Positions 1 to 8,944 of a stretch of 37,710 nucleotides of DNA are shown piece after piece. The first letter of the stretch is position 1; each line of letters opens with the position of its first letter. Where the stretch lies: the NCBI GenBank assembly GCA_031272985.1, contig JAISSU010000013.1:1-37710 (forward strand), read 5' to 3'. The stretch is from Lachnospiraceae bacterium (GTDB taxonomy: Bacteria > Bacillota > Clostridia > Lachnospirales > Lachnospiraceae). The notes below the pieces were generated by a model. The model made no database searches, was not told the DNA's origin, and saw only the letters and a list, made by a program, of their open reading frames with translations. Both the position numbers and the translations under genes were made by a program.

Positions 1-118
1 GTGTAGACCGGATTCATTCCGGTCGGAGCGTGGGGTGTCGGGGGTGTCCCCTGACCTTTAGTAGTGTAGACCGGATTCATTCCGGTCGGAGCGTGGGGTG
101 TCGGGGGTGTCCCCTGAC
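1..118. repeat. Tandem 55-bp repeat (two identical copies) with two hairpins per unit
   Basis: Two identical 55-base units lie at 1-55 and 64-118, separated by an 8-base spacer, so the period is 63. Each unit holds two inverted repeats. One is GACCGGA-TTCAT-TCCGGTC (6-24 in the first copy). The other is a GC-rich hairpin at 37-55 and 100-118 with an 8-bp stem (one G-T pair) and a TGT loop. The second hairpin recurs in related form at 29601-29619 and, shortened, at 25515-25530. The second copy ends 28 bases before the start codon of the DUF1836 gene. The array may continue left of the window edge. Confidence 0.9.
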
Positions 119-146
119 TTAAAATCAGAAGGGAGAAATCAGTATC

Positions 147-653
147 ATGGAAGAAATTAAGGAATTAAAGGAACAGTTGAGCTTACAGCGTCCCACGAAA
201 TGGGAAGAAATGCCTGATATAGAACTCTATATGGATCAGGTAATAAGTTACATGACCAGACAGCATGTTGGTGTGGAGGGGAAAGAGACCCCAACTTCGG
301 CAATGGTGAATAACTATACGAAAATGGGGCTCATGCCACGAGCGAATGGAAAGAAATACAACCGCGACCATATAGCACATTTGACAGCCATATGCCTTTT
401 AAAGCAGGTGCTCTCTATTAATAATGTCGGAACACTGTTAAAATCGCAGCTCGAAGAAGAAAACATTCAGGATTTTTATGCGAGATACAGCGAGCTTTTG
501 AATCAAACCTGTGTGGAAGTAGGAAATGGAATCAGTGAGGAACAAGACGTTGAGGGCATAAAGAAGGAAATATTGAGGCTGGCGGTAGAGAGTTATGCGA
601 ATCGCTTTGCGTGTTTACAGTTACTGAAGATATTGGATAATAAGAGCGAATAA
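147..653 (+). CDS. DUF1836 domain-containing protein
   Basis: A cytoplasmic protein of 168 residues that fits the DUF1836 family of Bacillota, whose biochemical role is unknown. The recognisable core is residues 15-95: a PTKWEEMPDIELYMDQVISY block, then SAMVNNYTKMGLMP, KKYNRDHIAHL and LLKQVLSI. The pattern resembles a MerR-like winged helix (a helix, a short turn with NYTKxGLMP, then a tyrosine-rich wing), so DNA binding is a reasonable inference but is not shown. The ATG is preceded by GGGAG at 131-135, with an 11-base spacing. The gene stands alone: the tandem hairpin repeat lies upstream and a hairpin follows at 712-760. No signal peptide or membrane segment is seen. Confidence 0.8.
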   Translation: MEEIKELKEQLSLQRPTKWEEMPDIELYMDQVISYMTRQHVGVEGKETPTSAMVNNYTKMGLMPRANGKKYNRDHIAHLTAICLLKQVLSINNVGTLLKSQLEEENIQDFYARYSELLNQTCVEVGNGISEEQDVEGIKKEILRLAVESYANRFACLQLLKILDNKSE

Positions 654-711
654 ATAGCGAATAATTAATTATTATCTTGTTATCTGATTAATTTAATGAT
701 ATTATACTGAA

Positions 712-764
712 TGAGTTGGCAAGTTGCAGCAAAATTATTTTGCTGACAGTTGCTGACTCATTTT
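712..764 (+). terminator. Imperfect long hairpin followed by TTTT, probable terminator
   Basis: The inner stem is CAGCAAAA/TTTTGCTG with a 3-base loop. It sits inside an outer arm in which GAGTTGGCAA pairs with TTGCTGACTC at 8 of 10 positions. TTTT follows directly. It lies between the DUF1836 gene and the deacetylase gene, 37 bases before the latter's start. It would end the first transcript, but could also act as a leader structure for the second gene. Confidence 0.45.
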
Positions 765-800
765 ATAAATCCGAGAATTGTAACGGATGGGGGAATTTGA

Positions 801-2606
801 GTGAGAATAAGTATTAATAAGCGTTCGAGGGTTTTGTCAATTTTTGCAGTATTTGTCTGTGTATTTTTCCTTGGGATTAAGGCGGCAGCTTCTGAGCCCA
901 CGGCAGGTGCTTCTGTTGAAACAGCACCAGTTAACGAGACAGAAAACGCTCCTGATACGGAAGCTCTACAAACTACTACAGTTGCGCCAATGACTGCGAC
1001 TGCGCCTGCACCTGTTTCGGCGCCCGCTCCTTTGGCTGATCCCAGGCTTTCATACGCGGGGCATGTCCAAAATATCGGGTGGCAGAGCTTCACCGAGGCT
1101 AATAATGGAAATTTCGCCGGGACTACAGGTAGGTCTTTGCGTCTGGAAGCTCTGATTCTCAGACTATATAAAGGCGGTTATGAAGGCGGCATCAGCGTAG
1201 AAACCCATGTCCAAAATATCGGATGGCAGGCGGCTGTTAGCGAGACTACAGTTATTGCTGAAAATCTTTTTTCCGGAATTAATTCATCTGATAAGATTGC
1301 GGGTACTACGGGGAAATCGCTTCGCGTTGAGGCGGTAAAGATTAAGCTCACAGGAGAAATCGGAGATAAATTCGACATTTTCTACAGGGTTCATGTCGAG
1401 AATGTCGGATGGACTGCGTGGACATCAAACGGGCAGGCAGCGGGGACCGAGGGTATTTCCTACAGAATGGAAGGCATTGAGATTAAACTATTGCCGAAAG
1501 GTTCCGCAAACGCGCCGAAAACAGGCAATGCGTTTTTCGCGGCATCAAAGGTAGGGATTTCCTATAGCGCAAAACCAAAGGGGCAGGATTATAAGAGCGC
1601 CAGTAATGGTGCAAGCGCAGGTACGGAAAATTCGGGGATTCAGATTGAAGAATTTAAGATGTCTCCAATAGGAGCGCTGCTATCAGGTAATGTAGAATAT
1701 TCGGCTCATGTCCAGGACATCGGATGGCAGGGCTTTAAGAGCGCATCGAATGCAGCGGGCGCTTCGGGAAAGAGAATTGAAGCCATAAAAATTCGCCTCA
1801 CAGGGCTTATAGCCAATTATTTTGATATTTATTACAGAGTTTATGTGCCGGGATGGAAAGGCTGGACAGGCTGGGCTAAAAACGGAAATCCGGCGGGGAC
1901 TCAGGCGCGTTCTAATCGTATTGAGGCGATTCAGGTGAAATTGGTAACTAAAGGCGCGAGCTTTAATGCGGGAACAAACCAATTTACGGGGATTGATGCG
2001 TCTCGTCCCATGGTCGCGCTGACATTTGATGATGGTCCCAGTCCATATACAGCTAAAATTTTAGCACTTCTTGAAAAATACGGCGGTAGGGCTACGTTTT
2101 GTCAGACGGGAAAATGTATTCCGGGTTACCCGAGTACGGAAACCGCCATTATTGCGCAAGGCTCGGAAATAATAGGGCATTCAATGGATCATAGTCAATT
2201 GACAAAGTTATCGCGTGAGCAGATAAAATATCAGCTAAACGGTGTCAATGACAGACTAAAGGCGGTAGGTGTGCCGGCATCGAAATTATTCAGGCCTCCT
2301 TACGGGGCAATGAACTCCACGGTATTATCGGTCGCAAAGGAACTCGGCATGACGCCTATTTTGTGGTCGGTGGACACGAGGGACTGGGAATCCAGAAATG
2401 CGACAGCAGTCTTTAATATGGTAAAGAAATATACCCGAAATGGCTCAATAATACTATGCCACGACACACATCCTACCACATTGCAGGCTATGGAAAAGGT
2501 CATCCCTTGGCTCGTTTCGCAGGGCTACCAATTAGTCACCGTGACAGAGCTTTTGACAGTGGATGGCAAAGCGATTCAGGCAGGGAAGGCATATTACAGC
2601 AGATAA
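801..2606 (+). CDS. Secreted ChW-repeat polysaccharide deacetylase
   Basis: A 601-residue exported enzyme. Residues 1-31 form a signal peptide (KRSR, then a hydrophobic core, then AAAS), followed by an Ala/Pro/Thr-rich linker to about 80. Six ChW (clostridial hydrophobic W) repeats cover about 83-384. A NodB deacetylase domain covers about 403-585. NodB motifs are intact: TFDDGP (408-413), HSMDH (460-464, metal ligands), RPPYG (498-502), DTRDW (525-529) and HDTH (554-557). The family removes N- or O-acetyl groups from peptidoglycan, chitin-like or other wall glycans; the exact substrate cannot be read here. ChW repeats are thought to bind the cell surface or partner proteins. The GTG start is supported by a GGGGG run 7 bases upstream. 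ChW repeat 4 (about 251-292) has lost its tryptophan. Confidence 0.9.
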   Translation: MRISINKRSRVLSIFAVFVCVFFLGIKAAASEPTAGASVETAPVNETENAPDTEALQTTTVAPMTATAPAPVSAPAPLADPRLSYAGHVQNIGWQSFTEANNGNFAGTTGRSLRLEALILRLYKGGYEGGISVETHVQNIGWQAAVSETTVIAENLFSGINSSDKIAGTTGKSLRVEAVKIKLTGEIGDKFDIFYRVHVENVGWTAWTSNGQAAGTEGISYRMEGIEIKLLPKGSANAPKTGNAFFAASKVGISYSAKPKGQDYKSASNGASAGTENSGIQIEEFKMSPIGALLSGNVEYSAHVQDIGWQGFKSASNAAGASGKRIEAIKIRLTGLIANYFDIYYRVYVPGWKGWTGWAKNGNPAGTQARSNRIEAIQVKLVTKGASFNAGTNQFTGIDASRPMVALTFDDGPSPYTAKILALLEKYGGRATFCQTGKCIPGYPSTETAIIAQGSEIIGHSMDHSQLTKLSREQIKYQLNGVNDRLKAVGVPASKLFRPPYGAMNSTVLSVAKELGMTPILWSVDTRDWESRNATAVFNMVKKYTRNGSIILCHDTHPTTLQAMEKVIPWLVSQGYQLVTVTELLTVDGKAIQAGKAYYSR

Positions 2607-2621
2607 TTATATAGCAAGAGG

Positions 2622-2646
2622 GAAGCCCTATTTCTTTGCGGGCTTC
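2622..2646. terminator. Hairpin between convergent deacetylase and mscL genes
   Basis: GAAGCCC (2622-2628) pairs with GGGCTTC (2640-2646) across an 11-base loop, overlapping the mscL stop codon. It lies where two convergent transcripts meet. Neither side has a strong T-run, so efficient intrinsic termination is uncertain. Confidence 0.35.
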
Positions 2647-3065
2647 TCCTTGGGTTTTTCGGTCGGCAATTCCGACGTACAATTCGGACATTTTACAGCC
2701 TTTACATTTATCTGAGACAGACAATAAGGGCATTCTTTTGTCTCCGGTTGTGCTTCATCGTCTTTTTTACCGATTGTAAGGATGTAATTCATAAATTTTA
2801 CAATTAAGAAAATGACGAAGGCCATTAGGATAAAATCAACGAGGCTCGTCAGGAATGCGCCATAAGTGAGGGTTACGCCTAAAAATGTTACTGATAATGA
2901 GTCAAAATTCGCACCCGCGAGCAAACCTAATACCGGTGATATAACATTGTCAGTCAATGAGGTAATTACTTTTTGAAAGGCCGCACCGATAATGACACCG
3001 ACAGCTAAATTGACTACGTTTCCCTTTGTAATGAAAACACGGAATTCATTAAAGAACTTTTTCAT
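2628..3065 (-). CDS. mscL: Large-conductance mechanosensitive channel with zinc-ribbon tail
   Basis: MscL forms a homopentameric pore in the cytoplasmic membrane that opens under membrane tension and releases solutes during osmotic downshock. From the chosen start the protein has 145 residues. The N-terminal amphipathic helix is KKFFNEFRVFITKGNVVNLA, and TM1 follows with GVIIGAAFQKVI. TM2 is around residues 65-90 (SLVDFILMAFVIFLIVKF). A C-terminal extension carries two CxxC pairs (CPYC and CPNC), a zinc-ribbon-like tail found in many clostridial MscL proteins. The longer reading with six more residues is rejected because its first codons overlap the GGGAGG ribosome binding site. The gene is divergent from proS. 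Confidence 0.93.
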   Translation of the reverse strand: MKKFFNEFRVFITKGNVVNLAVGVIIGAAFQKVITSLTDNVISPVLGLLAGANFDSLSVTFLGVTLTYGAFLTSLVDFILMAFVIFLIVKFMNYILTIGKKDDEAQPETKECPYCLSQINVKAVKCPNCTSELPTEKPKEKPAKK

Positions 3066-3124
3066 TATAATATTTCCTCCCAATTATTATGAGTCTTAAG
3101 CGACCCGAGCCCCATGCCGATTAG

Positions 3125-3153
3125 TTATAAGCAGAACAATTGTAAGCCCGCAA
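3125..3153 (-). promoter_or_regulatory. Candidate mscL promoter
   Basis: On the minus strand TTGCGG (3153-3148) and TTATAA (3130-3125) are 17 bases apart, about 60 bases upstream of the mscL start. The match is moderate. Confidence 0.35.
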
Positions 3154-3160
3154 CAATTAT

Positions 3161-3188
3161 TTGACAAGCGCGTATTTTATAGTATAGA
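3161..3188 (+). promoter_or_regulatory. Probable proS promoter
   Basis: A perfect TTGACA (3161-3166) is followed after 16 bases by TATAGA (3183-3188). An alternative -10, TAGAAT, lies 18 bases away. Transcription would begin near 3195, about 80 bases before the preferred proS start. Confidence 0.75.
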
Positions 3189-3276
3189 ATGTTACAAATC
3201 AGACGCGCTGAAAATATAGGATTTTTCATTGCAGCATCTTGAAACTGAAACTACGAAAAAGAAGGTTAAAGGGAAA

Positions 3277-4719
3277 ATGGCGAAAGAAAAAAAATTAGTG
3301 GAGAGTATTACATCAAGGGATGTGGACTTTGCTCAGTGGTATACCGACGTTGTAAAAAAGGCGGAGCTTTGCGATTATTCCGCCGTTAAAGGCTGTTTTA
3401 ATTACCTCCCGAATGGTTACGCGCTTTGGGAGCGTATCATGGGCGATTTGGACGGAAGATTTAAAGCATACGGCGTAAAGAATGTTAGTTTGCCCGTGCT
3501 GATCCCGGAATCCTTATTGGAAGTAGAGGCGGATCACGTTGAAGGCTTTGCGCCTGAGGTGGCGTGGGTCACTCACGGCGGCATGGAGCGTTTGCAAGAG
3601 CGTCTTTGCGTGAGACCTACCTCTGAGGTTCTTTTCTGTGATTTGTGGAGAAAGGTCGTTAAATCTTACCGCGATCTTCCAAAGATATGGAACCAATGGA
3701 ATACGGTTTTGCGCTGGGAAAAGACGAGCCGTCCTTTCCTTCGTTCACGCGAGTTTATGTGGCAGGAGGGTCATACTTTACATGCCACATATGAAGAGGC
3801 TGAAAATCTGACATTGGATATGCTTCACATATATGAGGATTGTTATCGTGATGCTTTGGCTATTCCTTTCGTGTCCGGACGTAAGGCCGAGCATGAGAAA
3901 TTCGCGGGAGCACAGGATACCTATACTATTGAGGCGCTTATGTACGACGGGCGCGCATTGCAGTCGGCGACGAGTCATTTCTTCGGAAATAAATTCCCGG
4001 ATGCTTTCGGTATCAAATATGTAGATAAAAATAATGAATATCAGAGCTGCTATGAGACCTCATGGGGATTTTCTGCCAGAAGTATCGGCGGAATAATAAT
4101 GGTACATGGCGACGATAGTGGTTTGGTATTGCCGCCGCGTATCGCTCCTATTGAGTGCAGAGTTATTCCTGTGGCATCCCATAAAGAAGGTGTTACCGAA
4201 AAAGCGTTTGCGCTCGTTGAAGAGCTTAAAAAGGCCGGTTACAGAGTGGACATTGACGATTCGGATAAGAGCCCGGGATGGAAATTCGCAGATCAGGAGA
4301 TGGTCGGTATCCCCACTCGAATTGAAATCGGGCCAAAGGAAATCGAAAGCGGAAAACTCATTGTAGTCCGTCGTGATACCCGTGAAAGAATCGAAGTGGC
4401 GGCTGCGGAAATCACAGTTAAGCTTCATGAGATTACCGAGCAGATTCATCATGATATGTATGCAAAGGCAGAGAAGTTCCTTAAGGATCATATCTATGAG
4501 GCGACTAATATTGAGGATATGAAGGCTAAATTCCAAGAGAGTCGCGGTTTCGTAAAAGCCTGCTGGTGCGGAGACCCCGAGTGCGAGGGCGAGGTAAAGT
4601 ACGTGACCGGCGGTGCGGGGACGCGTTGCCTGATAGAGGATGAGGAATTCATTTCAGATACCTGTATCTGGTGCGGAAAGCCTGCGAAACATATGGTCTA
4701 TTGGGGCAAAGCATATTAA
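3277..4719 (+). CDS. proS: Prolyl-tRNA synthetase, short eukaryote/archaeon-type (ProS type 3)
   Basis: Charges tRNA-Pro with proline in the cytoplasm. From this start it has 480 residues, the usual length of the type 3 enzyme that lacks the bacterial editing insertion. Class II motifs are visible. Motif 2 lies in RWEKTSRPFLRSREFMWQEG, with CVRPTSE upstream, and motif 3 includes GDDSGLVLPPRIAP. An anticodon-binding domain follows. The C-terminal domain has the CWCG...C and CIWCG cysteine clusters expected for the zinc-binding tail of this type, and ends in Tyr as is typical. The start MAKEKKLVESITS fits the family and has AAAGGG just upstream. A TTG 48 bases earlier (3229) is in frame but has no comparable ribosome site. 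Strong own promoter. Confidence 0.95.
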   Translation: MAKEKKLVESITSRDVDFAQWYTDVVKKAELCDYSAVKGCFNYLPNGYALWERIMGDLDGRFKAYGVKNVSLPVLIPESLLEVEADHVEGFAPEVAWVTHGGMERLQERLCVRPTSEVLFCDLWRKVVKSYRDLPKIWNQWNTVLRWEKTSRPFLRSREFMWQEGHTLHATYEEAENLTLDMLHIYEDCYRDALAIPFVSGRKAEHEKFAGAQDTYTIEALMYDGRALQSATSHFFGNKFPDAFGIKYVDKNNEYQSCYETSWGFSARSIGGIIMVHGDDSGLVLPPRIAPIECRVIPVASHKEGVTEKAFALVEELKKAGYRVDIDDSDKSPGWKFADQEMVGIPTRIEIGPKEIESGKLIVVRRDTRERIEVAAAEITVKLHEITEQIHHDMYAKAEKFLKDHIYEATNIEDMKAKFQESRGFVKACWCGDPECEGEVKYVTGGAGTRCLIEDEEFISDTCIWCGKPAKHMVYWGKAY

Positions 4720-4729
4720 CAATATTAAC

Positions 4730-4751
4730 AACCCGCCTAAAAAGGCGGGTT
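4730..4751. terminator. Hairpin after proS
   Basis: AACCCGCCT and AGGCGGGTT form a 9-bp stem with an AAAA loop, 11 bases after the proS stop and 50 bases from the end of the convergent flavin reductase gene. It lacks a clear T-run but is placed and built like a shared terminator. Confidence 0.6.
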
Positions 4752-4801
4752 GCGATTATGTGTGGACCGATTAATTATTGTTCATATGTTTTGGACCGCT
4801 C

Positions 4802-5470
4802 TTATTCAATTGGTATGAAAAACTCCCGCGGTTTTTTGCATATCGGGCAGATGTAATCATCGGGTATTTCGTCGCCTTCATATATATAGCCGCAGATTTT
4901 GCATTTGTAACCTTTTTTGGGTTTTTCCGAGGCGGCTGCACTTTCGATGGCAGGCACGCTGTCATCGGCAGCCTGATAGCTCGAAGCTTTCGGAGGTGTC
5001 TTTCCTCCCTTTACCTGATGATAATATGCGTAGGTCATGACTTCCTCGTCGCTTAGCTTAATAGCTTCGGTAAGCTCACAAAGGAAGACGTAATGAGAAC
5101 CCGCGTCTATGGTATCCATTACATACATGCTTAGAACGGCGGCAGTGTGTTGCGTTACATAAGGAATGCCGTATTTGTCCTCTTTAATAGTGTAACCGGT
5201 GAATTTATCGACTTCTTTGCTGCTTTGAAAGCCGAATTGCCCGATTAATTCCATTGGTGCGCTTTTTACAAGTGGTGTGGCGGCAAGTTTCCCCGAATCT
5301 TTAACGACTTTTGCGGTTTCATTTTCCTTATTGATTGCCACAATCAGGCGCGGCGGCGAGGATGTCACCTGTGTAAGCGTATTTACGAGACACCCCGCCT
5401 TTTTATCGCCGTCTTTTGTTGAAATGATATACAGCCCGTAACTGAGCTTAAATAATGCTGTTAAATCCAT
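4802..5470 (-). CDS. Flavin reductase-like domain fused to rubredoxin (Hrb-like)
   Basis: A 222-residue two-domain electron carrier. Residues 1-155 match the flavin reductase-like FMN-binding split-barrel family (opening TALFKLSYGLYIISTKDG and a HYVFLCELTEA strand). A Ser/Ala-rich linker (about 160-185) joins it to a rubredoxin domain with the iron ligands CxxC at 190/193 and 208/211. The layout matches high-molecular-weight rubredoxins of anaerobes, which pass electrons from NAD(P)H to flavodiiron proteins that reduce O2 or NO. No flavodiiron gene is in this window, so the partner is inferred. The start has a strong AGGAGGGG site. It is read away from rpsL and toward proS. Confidence 0.88.
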   Translation of the reverse strand: MDLTALFKLSYGLYIISTKDGDKKAGCLVNTLTQVTSSPPRLIVAINKENETAKVVKDSGKLAATPLVKSAPMELIGQFGFQSSKEVDKFTGYTIKEDKYGIPYVTQHTAAVLSMYVMDTIDAGSHYVFLCELTEAIKLSDEEVMTYAYYHQVKGGKTPPKASSYQAADDSVPAIESAAASEKPKKGYKCKICGYIYEGDEIPDDYICPICKKPREFFIPIE

Positions 5471-5527
5471 AATAGCCCCTCCTGCTAATAATTTTGATTA
5501 TATGTTATCATTTTTAATAAATCGACA

Positions 5528-5561
5528 CAAGGAAAATCACGATTTATCATTATTTTCCTTG
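5528..5561. promoter_or_regulatory. 10-bp inverted repeat overlapping the rpsL -35
   Basis: CAAGGAAAAT (5528-5537) and ATTTTCCTTG (5552-5561) are perfect inverted copies. The right arm runs into the TTGACA of the rpsL promoter. It is not followed by a T-run in either direction, so an operator is more likely than a terminator. It could serve both divergent genes. Confidence 0.45.
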
Positions 5562-5587
5562 ACAATCCCGTATTCAAGTAATAAACT
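5559..5587 (+). promoter_or_regulatory. str operon promoter (rpsL)
   Basis: TTGACA (5559-5564), 17 bases, then TAAACT (5582-5587). Transcription would start near 5594 and give a leader of about 75 bases before rpsL. Confidence 0.7.
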
Positions 5588-5597
5588 ATCATGGCGT

Positions 5598-5624
5598 GCA
5601 CAAAAATGCACAGTCTTTTTGTGC
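5598..5624 (+). promoter_or_regulatory. Hairpin at the 5' end of the str operon leader
   Basis: GCACAAAAA (5598-5606) pairs with TTTTTGTGC (5616-5624) in a 9-bp stem, extendable by GCG/CGC with a bulge. It lies almost at the predicted transcript start. It could stabilise the mRNA or take part in ribosomal-protein feedback; the sequence does not say which. Confidence 0.5.
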
Positions 5625-5668
5625 GCGAACCGTAAACATAACTTACCAGGCATAGGAGGTGAAAACGA

Positions 5669-6082
5669 ATGCCAACATTTAACCAGTTAGTCAGGAAAGG
5701 ACGCGAAACGTCGGAAAAGAAATCCACTGCGCCCGCATTGCTTAAGGGATATAATTCCTTGAAAAAGCGCGCAACCGATGTGGCGGCTCCGCAAAAGCGC
5801 GGTGTTTGCACGGCTGTCAAAACTACGACACCCAAGAAACCAAACTCAGCGCTGCGTAAAATCGCCAGAGTGCGTCTTTCCAACGGAATCGAGGTTACCA
5901 GTTATATTCCGGGTGAAGGTCATAACCTTCAGGAGCATAGCGTGGTGCTGATTCGCGGGGGAAGAGTAAAAGACCTTCCCGGTACCAGATACCATATTGT
6001 CAGAGGTACGCTGGATACAGCAGGCGTCGCAAAGCGTCGTCAGGCACGCTCCAAATACGGAGCAAAACGACCTAAGAAATAG
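5669..6082 (+). CDS. rpsL: Small ribosomal subunit protein uS12
   Basis: Part of the 30S decoding centre, where it monitors codon-anticodon pairing. It has 137 residues, normal for Bacillota. The two streptomycin-determining loops are wild type: [10 protein letters not shown] (52-61) and GRVKDLPG (98-105). The Asp of the latter (102) corresponds to the residue that is methylthiolated in some bacteria. The start follows a strong AGGAGGTG. First gene of the str operon (rpsL-rpsG-fusA). The gene upstream is an unrelated flavoprotein and not rpoC, which often precedes rpsL in Bacillota. Confidence 0.98.
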   Translation: MPTFNQLVRKGRETSEKKSTAPALLKGYNSLKKRATDVAAPQKRGVCTAVKTTTPKKPNSALRKIARVRLSNGIEVTSYIPGEGHNLQEHSVVLIRGGRVKDLPGTRYHIVRGTLDTAGVAKRRQARSKYGAKRPKK

Positions 6083-6123
6083 GCGTAAAGTCAGGATTCA
6101 CAAAGAATACTATGATTTGGTAA

Positions 6124-6720
<597 letters not shown>

Positions 6721-6732
6721 GGAGGAAAGACG

Positions 6733-8841
6733 TTGGCGGAAAGAGCATACCCATTAGAAAGAACGAGAAACATCGGTATAATGGCGCATATTGACGCGGG
6801 TAAGACCACTCTTACCGAGCGTATACTTTATTACACCGGTGTAAACTACAAGATTGGGGATACGCACGAAGGAACCGCTACCATGGATTGGATGGAGCAG
6901 GAGCAAGAGCGCGGTATCACCATCACTTCCGCGGCAACGACCTGTCACTGGACTCTGGAAGAATTCGGAAAGCCGAAACCGGATGCTTTGGAACACCGTA
7001 TCAATATTATTGATACTCCGGGACACGTCGATTTCACCGTTGAAGTTGAACGTTCCCTGCGTGTATTGGACGGCGCTGTCGGAGTTTTCTGCGCGAAAGG
7101 CGGTGTTGAGCCGCAGTCGGAAAACGTATGGAGGCAAGCGGATACCTACCACGTACCCAGAATGGCCTTCATTAATAAAATGGACATTTTGGGAGCCGAT
7201 TTTTACGGCGCTGTGGAACAAATCAGGACCCGATTGGGGAAAAATGCAATCGTATTGCAGCTTCCTATCGGAAAAGAAGACAGTTTTACGGGAATCATTG
7301 ACTTGATGGAAATGAAAGCCTACATATATAATGATGAAAAGGGCGACGACATATCCATTACCGATGTTCCTGAAAATATGAAAGATGACGCGGAGTTATA
7401 CCGCGCCGAGCTCATTGAAAAAGTCTGCGAATTGGATGATGAGCTCATGGAAATGTATCTGGAGGAAAAGGAACCGAGCGTAGAGCAGATGAAGAGTGTT
7501 CTTCGCAGAGCTACCTGTGAAAGCAGGGCGGTTCCGGTGTGCTGCGGTTCGGCTTATCGCAATAAAGGAGTTCAGAAGCTTCTTGATGCGGTTCTTGAAT
7601 ACATGCCGGCTCCTACAGACATTCCCGCAATAGAAGGTGTGGACGAGCACGGAAATGAAGTAGTGCGCCACTCTTCAGACGAAGAGCCGTTCTCGGCTTT
7701 AGCATTTAAAATAATGACCGATCCCTTTGTCGGAAAGCTTGCTTATTTCCGCGTGTATTCGGGGACGATGAACTCAGGCTCATATGTCCTTAATGCCACT
7801 AAAAATAAGAAAGAGCGTGTAGGAAGAATTCTTCAGATGCACGCCAATAAAAGGGAAGAGCTGGATAAAGTATACTCAGGTGATATCGCAGCTGCAATAG
7901 GCTTTAAGGTCACCACGACCGGTGATACGATTTGTGACGAGAGACACCCAGTTATCTTAGAATCCATGGAATTCCCCGAGCCGGTTATTGAGCTTGCGAT
8001 TGAGCCAAAGACAAAGGCCTCTCAAGGGAAACTCGGAGAATCATTGGCGAAACTCGCCGAAGAAGACCCGACGTTTAGGGCTCATACGGATTCCGAGACA
8101 GGACAGACCATTATCGCGGGTATGGGTGAGCTTCACCTTGAGATCATTGTCGACCGTTTGCTTCGCGAGTTTAAAGTCGAAGCGAATGTCGGAGCGCCTC
8201 AGGTAGCCTATAAGGAGGCTTTCACAAAGACAGTGGAAGTGGATTCCAAATACGCAAAGCAATCAGGCGGTCGCGGCCAGTACGGTCATTGTAAGGTCAG
8301 ATTCGAGCCTATGGACGCAAATAGCGAAGAAACTTATGTATTTGAGTCATCTGTCGTCGGCGGTGCCATACCTAAGGAATACATTCCGGCGGTAGGCGAA
8401 GGCATTAAAGAAGCCATGCAGGCGGGTATCTTAGGCGGTTACCCGGTAGTAGGAATAAAGGCAAATGTCTTTGACGGCTCGTATCACGAGGTGGACTCCA
8501 GTGAAATGGCGTTCCACATCGCGGGTTCATTGGCATTTAAGGACGCCATGAAAAAGGCATCCCCGGTGCTATTGGAGCCCATTATGAAGGTGGAGGTTAC
8601 GATGCCTGAGGATTACATGGGCGATGTAATCGGAGACCTTAATTCCAGGCGTGGCCGTGTGGAAGGAATGGACGATTTAGGCGGCGGAAAGATAGTCCGC
8701 GCATTCGTACCCTTATCCGAAATGTTCGGTTATTCCACGGATTTACGTTCCAGAACTCAAGGACGCGGAAATTATTCCATGTTCTTTGAAAGATATGAAC
8801 AAGTACCTAAATCGGTACAAGAAAAAGTATTGGCGAAATAA
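6733..8841 (+). CDS. fusA: Elongation factor G
   Basis: A ribosomal translocase GTPase. It has 702 residues, full length. The G domain shows the P-loop AHIDAGKTT (18-26), RGITI of switch I, DTPGH (94-98) and NKMD (148-151). Domains II-V follow, with domain IV carrying [15 protein letters not shown]. The start is TTG, chosen because GGAGGAAAG sits immediately upstream and the next Met lies within the P-loop region. The gap to rpsG is 12 bases, so it is co-transcribed. No terminator separates it from tuf, although tuf also has its own promoter. Confidence 0.98.
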   Translation: MAERAYPLERTRNIGIMAHIDAGKTTLTERILYYTGVNYKIGDTHEGTATMDWMEQEQERGITITSAATTCHWTLEEFGKPKPDALEHRINIIDTPGHVDFTVEVERSLRVLDGAVGVFCAKGGVEPQSENVWRQADTYHVPRMAFINKMDILGADFYGAVEQIRTRLGKNAIVLQLPIGKEDSFTGIIDLMEMKAYIYNDEKGDDISITDVPENMKDDAELYRAELIEKVCELDDELMEMYLEEKEPSVEQMKSVLRRATCESRAVPVCCGSAYRNKGVQKLLDAVLEYMPAPTDIPAIEGVDEHGNEVVRHSSDEEPFSALAFKIMTDPFVGKLAYFRVYSGTMNSGSYVLNATKNKKERVGRILQMHANKREELDKVYSGDIAAAIGFKVTTTGDTICDERHPVILESMEFPEPVIELAIEPKTKASQGKLGESLAKLAEEDPTFRAHTDSETGQTIIAGMGELHLEIIVDRLLREFKVEANVGAPQVAYKEAFTKTVEVDSKYAKQSGGRGQYGHCKVRFEPMDANSEETYVFESSVVGGAIPKEYIPAVGEGIKEAMQAGILGGYPVVGIKANVFDGSYHEVDSSEMAFHIAGSLAFKDAMKKASPVLLEPIMKVEVTMPEDYMGDVIGDLNSRRGRVEGMDDLGGGKIVRAFVPLSEMFGYSTDLRSRTQGRGNYSMFFERYEQVPKSVQEKVLAK

Positions 8842-8845
8842 ATAC

Positions 8846-8874
8846 TTGAAAAAGCAGAACATTTGAAATATAAT
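8846..8874 (+). promoter_or_regulatory. tuf promoter
   Basis: TTGAAA (8846-8851), exactly 17 bases, then perfect TATAAT (8869-8874), within the 103-base fusA-tuf spacer. It would allow extra EF-Tu to be made independently of the str operon. Confidence 0.75.
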
Positions 8875-8944
8875 CGGTATTAGCCGATTACAGGTCGAAT
8901 GTAAGGAAGGCCAAAAGGCCGATAGTATAAGGAGGATTTTCTAA

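Noticed and set aside
1-118. CRISPR array
   Set aside because: There are only two repeat units, with an 8-base spacer and strong internal hairpins, and no cas genes in the window.
758-1093. Ala/Gly-rich reading frame opposite the deacetylase signal region
   Set aside because: Its composition mirrors the Pro/Ala/Thr linker of the real gene on the plus strand.
4060-4536. 158-codon reading frame opposite proS
   Set aside because: It is a shadow of a strongly conserved gene on the other strand, with no start signal and no recognisable domain.
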